NCBI GenBank assembly: GCA_030068145.1
Contig: JAPJBO010000182.1
Span: 116,001 to 180,000 of the forward strand
Length of the DNA stretch: 64,000 bases
DNA from: Diplonema papillatum
Lineage: Eukaryota; Euglenozoa; Diplonemea; Diplonemida; Diplonemidae
Reading direction: 5' to 3'
Shown here: piece after piece, positions 58,101 through 64,000 of the stretch
Layout: each line of letters opens with the position of its first letter
Position numbering within the stretch: the stretch's first letter is position 1
The notes under the pieces: generated by a model
Databases searched by the model: none
The model's input: only the letters and a program-made list of their open reading frames with translations
What the model was told of the DNA's origin: nothing
Made by a program: the position numbers and the translations under genes

Positions 58101-59460
58101 TAGTTGGTTATCATGAATAGACTACGTTATAGAAAGAGTAGCGTTGGCACTCTTACAGGTTCGTTCCCTCGTAGCTCGCCGGGAACGGGCACTCCAGTGA
58201 AACTGGGTATGTTACCGTTTCAGGTTTGGATTTTGGGAGCATTGCCTCATGTGAATTCAGAGACCTATTTCTCCCACGCATGGTGAACCAGCTTTGGTGA
58301 CCGCTGTTCCGCAGTGGATACATCGATATGTTTCCCGACTTGTGGATCGTGCTCGGTCATTTGAAGGGGCGCGGCGTGTGTAAGGAAGCAGTCAGGAAAG
58401 AAATGCGTAGTTTTAGAGTGAAAGGTGCGTGGTTTTGATTTATTCTTTTACTGTGAAAAAGAGCGGTGCAGCGAACAGACTCCTTTCGATGTCGGGATGG
58501 TCATTCCGGTTTTGCGTTGGGCGTCTCGCCCTGGACGTTGGCCTAGTATGCACACGTAAAAAACGTCGGCAAGGATTGTGTCACTGACCACTTATTTCAC
58601 TACCTGTTGAGTTAAAAATGGGAACTGGGCAACCAGGAAAGAAGAACAAAGAAACACTTTAAAAATAAAGAACGTGGCTTGGTAGGCCTGAGAATAGAAG
58701 GAAGAATGACGACACGTCACTTGCAAATCACGGAAACCCCGCTAAAAACGATGGCGACCTCGTTTTTCCTGTCTGGACGTGGACCCAGTAGGGTTTAGTG
58801 TCGGGCACAACTTGTGCCACACGTAAACACGTCGGTCGTGCTTGTGACGCATTGCCCACTTCCTTCAATACATGCTGAAGAACGTTGGTGTTGTTTGAAC
58901 TTTGCATGCAGCAAACAATCCGGGGCGATGGATGGTACTGAGGGGGGAAAATGTTTCTTGGGTTTGAAGAGCGCGTGGTGCTTGCACCACTGAGGCCAGG
59001 TTATTTAACCGCGGATTTGGTGAAGGATTGTTCAGGAAACGGTCGCGAGCGAAACCCGACCAGGTAACGACCATTTCACTGTCTTTTTTGTTTTGTGATG
59101 CGAACATCACGAGGTGCTGTCCGAAGACACCGCCCACCTGAGCACTGTTAAGCAGCGGTTGCCAGATACTCCCGTAGCACCTATTCACGGGTTTGCAGGT
59201 AAAAAGGAAGCCCGGGTTGGGGAGGGTGGGGGGGGGGGGGGTGTAGCAGTGTCGATACACTGCTATCGATACCGGCAGGCTGGTCAATTTTATTTCCCTT
59301 CACTGGGATGGCTGCCGTGACGAACCTAGCTTCTTCGTATGAGAGAGAGTGGAAAGAACTGCGTAGTTTTGTTTTATTCTTTTACTTGTTTGTTGTCGAC
59401 AACTTTTTTTGTATTGAGGTGTCATCCGGATGTAAATCCAAAGCCGCCCACGTCAAATTT
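58100..59460. other. No gene recognised
   Basis: 1.36 kb of single-copy-looking sequence with a G-run near 59230. Open frames are short and no domain, RNA or repeat was recognised. Confidence 0.45.
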
Positions 59461-59650
59461 TGTTAAGCATTGAGTTCTTTTAAGTACATGATGTTGTTAA
59501 GCAGCGGCTGCCAAAACTTGCCGTGACCCGCCACTAAACCCAGATTTACCTGTGTTTCGTGTGGGCTACAGCACATGTACCTCCTTCGATCTTTCGCAGC
59601 TGGCAGCCTCCTCAAGCAAATTTCCTACAAAGCAGGTGCTTATACAAAAA
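59460..59650 (+). repeat. Family F copy followed by inverted family B
   Basis: 59460-59535 matches 6245-6335. 59525-59650 is a family B block in inverse orientation (GTGTTTCGTGTGGGCTACAG, then CTCCTTCGATC). Confidence 0.7.
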
Positions 59651-59831
59651 AATAGTGTGGCGCTTTCTTTTGTTTGTGCGCACTAGCGGAACTCACCTTG
59701 GGGTTGCTACAGTGAAAATGGCCGACCCCACGGGCTGATGACACCTTTCTTATTAACCAGCCTGTCTATCATAGGGGAGGACACAGGAAAGTGGGAAGGG
59801 ACGAACCGGGAGGGAGAAGAATGGGGTGAAA

Positions 59832-59905
59832 ATGTTAGTTTCGTGTTCAGGCGCTACTTGCCTCTCATGTATGTTTGATGCTAGCATCGAGTCTTCTTCG
59901 CAGGA
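59832..59905 (+). repeat. Interspersed repeat family E copy
   Basis: TTAGTTTCGTGTTCAG, then CATGTATGTTTGATGC; see 33186-33300. Confidence 0.65.
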
Positions 59906-59926
59906 ACACTTTGAGGCGGGGCGCCT

Positions 59927-60215
59927 GGTACCAGAGAAAGCCTGCTACACGGGAGCCAAGCTTCACGTGTTCGGCGGTACTGCAGAGCCACGGGTCAACG
60001 GGACGTCAAGTGGCTACCGATTTCCCAAACTGAAGCATCAAGGCGTGGCGCACCTTGGGGCTTGGCGCTCGCGCTGAACACATGCTCGTCGAGACGGTCA
60101 GAAACAGGGCAGAGCGGACGGGGTTGTAGCACTGTGCTGCCTCCGACTCAAGCTTTGCAACCCGTGGTTGACCGTCACGTTCCTGGACCCGGAGGGGCCT
60201 TTTTCCTTCGGCGCG
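59927..60215 (+). repeat. Interspersed repeat family A, copy 4
   Basis: Begins GGTACCAGAGAAAGCCTGC and ends near the pyrimidine tract. It is uninterrupted, with a few extra bases (AACGGGACG) after CACGGGTC. Confidence 0.85.
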
Positions 60216-60351
60216 GCCTGTTTCTTCTTCTGGGGGTAAGTGTCAGATTAGCCCACCCGAAGGCAGTTGTTTTATTTGCTTGCAAGTGTCAGACTAGTCC
60301 TCCCGAAGCAAACAGTTGTGTTCTTTGCTTGTGGGCACTTCCTTTCCGCAG

Positions 60352-61281
60352 TTAGTCGTCGCCTCCGCCTCCGCTGTACATCCAGAAATTGTCCTGCATT
60401 TCTTCGTACTCGAACCGCGTGAGCAAGCGCTGCGGCAGGGGGCAGCATTCGATGAAGATGGCGGCCATCATCGCGTCGTCTGCGCCGTATGTGTCGTAGA
60501 TTTGGTCCACGTACTCACCGGGAAGCAGCAAGAGCTCCTGATACGCCGACGGGAAGTCTAGGCGGGCGGCCTCACGCGCGGCGTCAGAGTACAGCGAAGG
60601 GGCCGGGGCGGCCTCCTTCACAGCCGGCTCCGCGAAGCCAGCGGGCATTACAGGGTCCGTGTGGACCGTTTCGATGTGAAACACCCCGCCGACCACGCTG
60701 TACACCACACCCGCAGCGCCACGGTGGAATACGTATTCGCACACCGCCGCGTGCTGGGTGTTGGTGAACGACCCCCCGTTTGTCCGCCGGGGCGCGTATC
60801 CGGGGTACCGGGGGACGAGTGTCGTGTTGGCGTTGTGCAGCACGTAGTCCTGCGCAGCGGCGCACGCCGGCAGCTGGATGTCTTTCTGCGCCCGTCCCTG
60901 GTTCCCGTGCAGGGAAATGTGCAGGGTGCCCCCTGGCACGAGCCCTCCTTCGCCGCACCATACGAAGAGCTGCCGCACGGCTTCCGGCACCGGCGTCTTC
61001 CGGTCGCCGCAGGGGCAGTTGAACTGAACGCGGGTCACGGCACACCCACACGGCAGGGCCGCCGCGTCTAGTTCCCCGACGAGGACGCCTTTGCCGCGCA
61101 GGTCGGCGACGCGTTTCCGGACCCCTTTGTCTTGAAGGATCCGCCTGTCCGTGGCCGCCAGGCGAGGGCACAGCTCCGGGTGCTGGGCGGCGAACGCCGC
61201 CGCGAAAGCGAAGTCCCCCTCCCCCAGAAGCAGGATGTCGCGCCCCCGCATGTCAGCCGCAGTGAGAAGGCACTCGGGCAT
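60352..61281 (-). CDS. BMT5-like (DUF2431) Rossmann methyltransferase
   Basis: 309 aa. Family members methylate uridine N3 in large-subunit rRNA in the nucleolus (yeast Bmt5, 25S m3U). The nucleotide-binding motif ILLLGEGDFAFAAAFA at residues 16-31 is the hallmark. It is followed by LAATDRR, a Asp-containing strand (VLVGELDAAALP), VQFNCPCGDRK, which corresponds to the FNFPH-G element, and VPGGTLHISLHGNQ, which corresponds to the L-pGG-ihvtl strand. The C-terminal 130 residues are not conserved as far as I can tell. The ATG at 61281 (MPECLLTAAD) is chosen because only an A-run and a family B repeat lie upstream; a CAG just before the A-run could be an SL acceptor. Two partial copies of the 5' end lie upstream. 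The FNFPH motif is altered to FNCPC, so substrate and activity are uncertain. Confidence 0.8.
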   Translation of the reverse strand: MPECLLTAADMRGRDILLLGEGDFAFAAAFAAQHPELCPRLAATDRRILQDKGVRKRVADLRGKGVLVGELDAAALPCGCAVTRVQFNCPCGDRKTPVPEAVRQLFVWCGEGGLVPGGTLHISLHGNQGRAQKDIQLPACAAAQDYVLHNANTTLVPRYPGYAPRRTNGGSFTNTQHAAVCEYVFHRGAAGVVYSVVGGVFHIETVHTDPVMPAGFAEPAVKEAAPAPSLYSDAAREAARLDFPSAYQELLLLPGEYVDQIYDTYGADDAMMAAIFIECCPLPQRLLTRFEYEEMQDNFWMYSGGGGDD

Positions 61282-61299
61282 CTTTTTTTTTTTTTCTGT

Positions 61300-61527
61300 C
61301 CAAGCACCTGCTTCGTAGGAAATACTTGAGGAAGGCTGCCAGCCGCAAACGATCAAAGGAGGTAAATGTGCTGTAGCCCACACGAAACACAGGTGGCTCT
61401 GGGTTCAGTGGCAGACGTAAGCGTTCAACAAAATACTCGACGTAGCTGCTTCGACGCCGAATGGAAGGGGGGAAATATAGAGGTAAGGGGCAAATACAAT
61501 ACAAACGCAATCTGATTTGTTCTTCGC
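61300..61527 (+). repeat. Family B block forming the methyltransferase 5' flank
   Basis: From the A/T-run through CCAAGCACCTGCTTCGTAGG, GGAGGTAAATGTGCTGTAGC and ACTCGACGTAGCTGCTTCGA. The same block follows each partial copy of the gene. Confidence 0.85.
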
Positions 61528-61733
61528 CCGACGAGGACGCCTTTGCCGCGCAGGTCGGCGACGCGTTTCCGGACCCCTTTGTCTTGAAGGATCCGCCTGT
61601 CCGTGGCCGCCAGGCGAGGGCACAGCTCCGGGTGCTGGGCGGCGAACGCCGCCGCGAAAGCGAAGTCCCCCTCCCCCAGAAGCAGGATGTCGCGCCCCCG
61701 CATGTCAGCCGCAGTGAGAAGGCACTCGGGCAT
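61528..61733 (-). pseudogene. Partial 5' copy 1 of the methyltransferase gene
   Basis: Codons 1-68 are essentially identical to the gene (ATG at 61733) and joined at VADLRGKGVLVG to family B sequence. The repeat period to the gene is 452 bp. Confidence 0.9.
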
Positions 61734-62094
61734 CTTTTTTTTTTTTTTCTGTCCAAGCACCTGCTTCGTAGGAAATACTTGAAGAAGGCTGCCAGCCGCA
61801 AACGATCAAAGGAGGTAAATGTGCTGTAGCCCACACGAAACACAGGTGGCTCTGGGTTCAGTGGCAGACGTAAGCGTTCAACAAAATACTCGACGTAGCT
61901 GCTTCGACGCCGAATGGAAGGGGGGAAATATAGAGGTAAGGGGCAAATACAATACAAACGCAATCTGATTTGTTCTTCGCTTACACCACCGTGTGGTGTT
62001 TCCTCACTCAGGATTTTTGACCTGTTGTGTTTGTGTGATTTGTCGTGTAGGGGTAGACCCGCATGACCTCACGTCCGTTCAACACGTGGTTCGG

Positions 62095-62310
62095 TGGCAG
62101 GGCCGCCGCGTCGAATTCCCCGACGAGGACGCCTTTGCCGCGCAGGTCGGCGACGCGTTTCCGGACCCCTTCGTCTTGAAGGATCCGCCTGTCCGTGGCC
62201 GCCAGGCGAGGGCACAGCTCCGGGTGCTGAGCGGCGAACGCCGCCGCGAACACGAATTCCCCCTCCCCCAGAAGCAGGATGTCAGCCGCAGTGAGAAGGC
62301 ACTCGGGCAT
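62095..62310 (-). pseudogene. Partial 5' copy 2 of the methyltransferase gene
   Basis: ATG at 62310. It lacks five codons (MRGRD) and has several substitutions, so it is older than copy 1. It extends slightly further into the gene (through LDAAALP) before joining family B. Confidence 0.88.
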
Positions 62311-62459
62311 CTTTTTTTTTTTCTGTGTAAGCACCTGCTTCGTAGGAAATACTTGAGGAAGGCTGCCAGCTGCAAACGATCAAAGGAGGTAAATGTGCTG
62401 TAGCCCACACGAAACACAGGTGACTCTGGGTTCAGTGGCGGACGTAAGCGTTCAACAAG

Positions 62460-62985
62460 CGTGCACATTTCTTCTTCCACTGGTGTCTCTGAAGGGCCAC
62501 TAAGTCTTCCCGCCAATACGCGAATGAGGACAGGAAAAGAACGGGGAGCAAAAGAAATGTGAAAACGGGTCACTCCACACTATCTCTCGCTCTCACCCAC
62601 TCTCGCCTTCCCTCGCTCCCACGCAAAAAAGTAGGCGCGATAGCGATGACTACAGTGTTCTGCAGTTGGGCCGAACAAAAGTTGGACCGCCAGAGCCCAA
62701 AATAGGAAAAGGTGAGTCGGCCCATTTTTTCCGGTCCAACTTATTTCTGTTTACGGTATTCAAAGAGAAAACAGAAAGGAAGGGGGAGAGAGGGGGTGCA
62801 ATCATGAATGAAAATTAACGCTAAAAAAAAAGAAGAGAAAAGGCAACTGACGTGGTGTAGTGCACCACGTACCTGTCATGATACTGGTTTCTCGGTGCCA
62901 CGTCATCAATGACACTTCCCTCAGCCTCCTGTACGCGAATCGATGAGGATTAACCGCATCCTACTTCCCATAATACCATAAAAGG
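62460..62985. other. No gene recognised
   Basis: Apart from a stray piece of the 126-bp array unit near 62480, nothing was recognised. Confidence 0.45.
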
Positions 62986-62989
62986 ATTA

Positions 62990-63110
62990 AGGTGTAATGC
63001 CCTTATATCCCACTCAAAACAAATTTGTGCCCTTATATCCCACTTCAAACAAATTTTGTGCCCTTATATCCCAAACTGGGATATAAGGGCACAAATTTGT
63101 TTTGACAAAT
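62990..63110. repeat. Hairpin with repeated TGCCCTTATATCCCA
   Basis: Three direct copies of GTGCCCTTATATCCCA with AAACAAATTT spacers, then the exact complement TGGGATATAAGGGCAC, giving a long stem around an AAAC loop (63058-63110). Confidence 0.9.
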
Positions 63111-63138
63111 TTGAATCGAGGAAAATGCTGGAAAACTT

Positions 63139-63215
63139 GCCGAGGAGGGGCTTGAACCCCCGACCACTCACCTTGAAACCCAAGGGTGGTTGGCTCGACC
63201 ATCCGGATACCTACG
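63139..63215 (-). tRNA. tRNA-like sequence, probably a pseudogene or tRNA-derived repeat
   Basis: On the minus strand, GCCGTAGGTATCCGGATGG starts a box A-like segment. GGGGGTTCAAGCCCC forms a good T arm with box B, and CTCGGCAAG is followed by TTTT. The first four acceptor pairs (GCCG/CGGC) form, but the anticodon loop (GGGTTTC) lacks U33, so a functional tRNA is unlikely. Confidence 0.4.
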
Positions 63216-63507
63216 GCGAAAAAAAAAACTTTTCGTCCAGCCGGGTCCCGACGCTGGACTCCTGTTGCTGTTGCTATTGCCACGTGCATGCGTGCACTGC
63301 GTACTTTGCAGAATATCGCGACCCTAGCGCTTGCCCGCGCCTTGGGGCGCTCAATACTCAGCTCGACCCCTAGACGCCGCCGTCACAGGAGGCTGCAGGA
63401 CCACCACTGGTGCAGTCACGCAGGAGACTATATACCTGGGAGACCCCCCCAGGTGTCCCAGGTTTTTACCCGGTCTGTCATTTACCCGTTCCAGCTTTAG
63501 TCCAGTT

Positions 63508-63582
63508 CAACATTATTCCAATTACGGTATTATGGCAAGTGCATAGCAACATTATTCCAATCACGGTATTATGGCAAGTGCA
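63508..63582 (+). repeat. Tandem pair of about 38 bp
   Basis: CAACATTATTCCAATTACGG plus TATTATGGCAAGTGCATA occurs twice. The first part recurs inverted at about 48858-48885. Confidence 0.85.
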
Positions 63583-63747
63583 TATACTTGGCATAGTAGT
63601 ACTCGTCACGATATGGCAAGCAGATTCAGGCATACGACAAGTACGTGGTGTGTGTTGGGGGAGGGATGGAGTGTTGTAAGTGGATTCGGTTCTGGGAAAA
63701 CAGAGGCAAGAAGGTTTGCGGTGTCCATCACTTGGGGGGATAGCAAG

Positions 63748-63895
63748 AACGTGCTTGGAATGGATATGCCGTCTGCGCCGTGTTTCGGTTCTTTAAGCCA
63801 CGGACACATAAGGCGGGCCATCATCAGAGCGGAACCTGAGTGTCTGCAGACAGGACAGCAGTGTGAGTCTGGTTTGTCAGGCGGCTTTCGCAGCT
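63748..63895 (+). repeat. Interspersed repeat family D, copy 3
   Basis: Best match to 3628-3803 (GTGTTTCGGTTCTTTAAGCC, then GTTTGTCAGGCGGC). Confidence 0.8.
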
Positions 63896-64000
63896 CGTAA
63901 TACCAGAGCACAGGAGAATTCGTCACGGGCCCCCTGATTGTGACTGCGACTCGCTAGGCAGCACTGACTTGTCTTCTTCTTGCGGTGGCAATCTGCGAAG

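Noticed and set aside
60489-61171. Frames overlapping the methyltransferase on both strands
   Set aside because: Shadows of a GC-rich gene with clear motifs in one frame only.
63139-63215. Functional tRNA gene
   Set aside because: Good T arm and T-run, but the anticodon loop lacks U33 and the acceptor stem has mismatches, so it is kept only as tRNA-like.

Overview
The window looks like nuclear DNA of a euglenozoan protist, most likely a diplonemid such as Paradiplonema (Diplonema) papillatum. The key clue is at 46781-46819 (minus strand): a 39-nt sequence that begins AACCAACGATTTAAAAGC and ends CTGTACTTTATTG. It has the length and core of euglenozoan spliced leaders (SL) and, from memory, equals the diplonemid SL. 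Two other observations fit. Nearly all credible genes lie on the minus strand, as in long directional (polycistronic) clusters. The recognisable genes are mostly uninterrupted, and an SSU-rRNA-like fragment at about 42.5 kb has an unusual 5' domain. The species call is an inference; the SL match is the main basis.

Genes are sparse. They are a fused glutamine amidotransferase/aminodeoxychorismate synthase (17979-21953), a coiled-coil protein (29348-30301), a low-complexity polyQ/polyN protein (32072-33121), the 5' part of an unrecognised gene (36830-37386), a small unknown ORF (41564-41896), two ankyrin-repeat proteins (47959-48708 and 56860-57471), a BMT5-like rRNA methyltransferase (60352-61281) and, on the plus strand, a decayed hAT-like transposase (51987-53686).

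Most of the remaining DNA is repeats. From left to right: twin 21-bp arrays (2.9 and 4.1 kb); an 8-kb array of a 24-bp unit with higher-order structure (9.6-17.6 kb); a 30-bp array at the 3' end of the synthase gene; nine tandem copies of that gene's 5' end (22.0-25.4 kb); a 2.6-kb block bounded by a perfect 63-bp inverted repeat and filled with 113-bp and palindromic minisatellites; a 29-bp array (35.8-36.7 kb); a 72-bp array (40-41.3 kb); 24-bp and telomere-like heptamer arrays (49.2-49.8 kb); a 59-nt G run; and a very uniform 126-bp array (54.6-56.3 kb). Between these lie several families of short interspersed repeats, here labelled A to I, and several MITE-like elements. Two insertions can be dated relative to uninterrupted copies of their target repeats.

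Two patterns recur and are probably the most interesting content. First, at least five genes have tandem partial copies of their 5' end (upstream flank plus first codons) stacked beside them. Second, an oriented motif of about 55 bp (family G: sense GGTCAAC-CGGAGAC-CTAAAA...CGAACTTTAACTCTAAAAA) lies just upstream of several unrelated minus-strand genes and always points with them. It may be a promoter-proximal or trans-splicing-related element, or a spreading repeat. Genes in the window show no shared pathway. No retroviral or LTR-type element was recognised.
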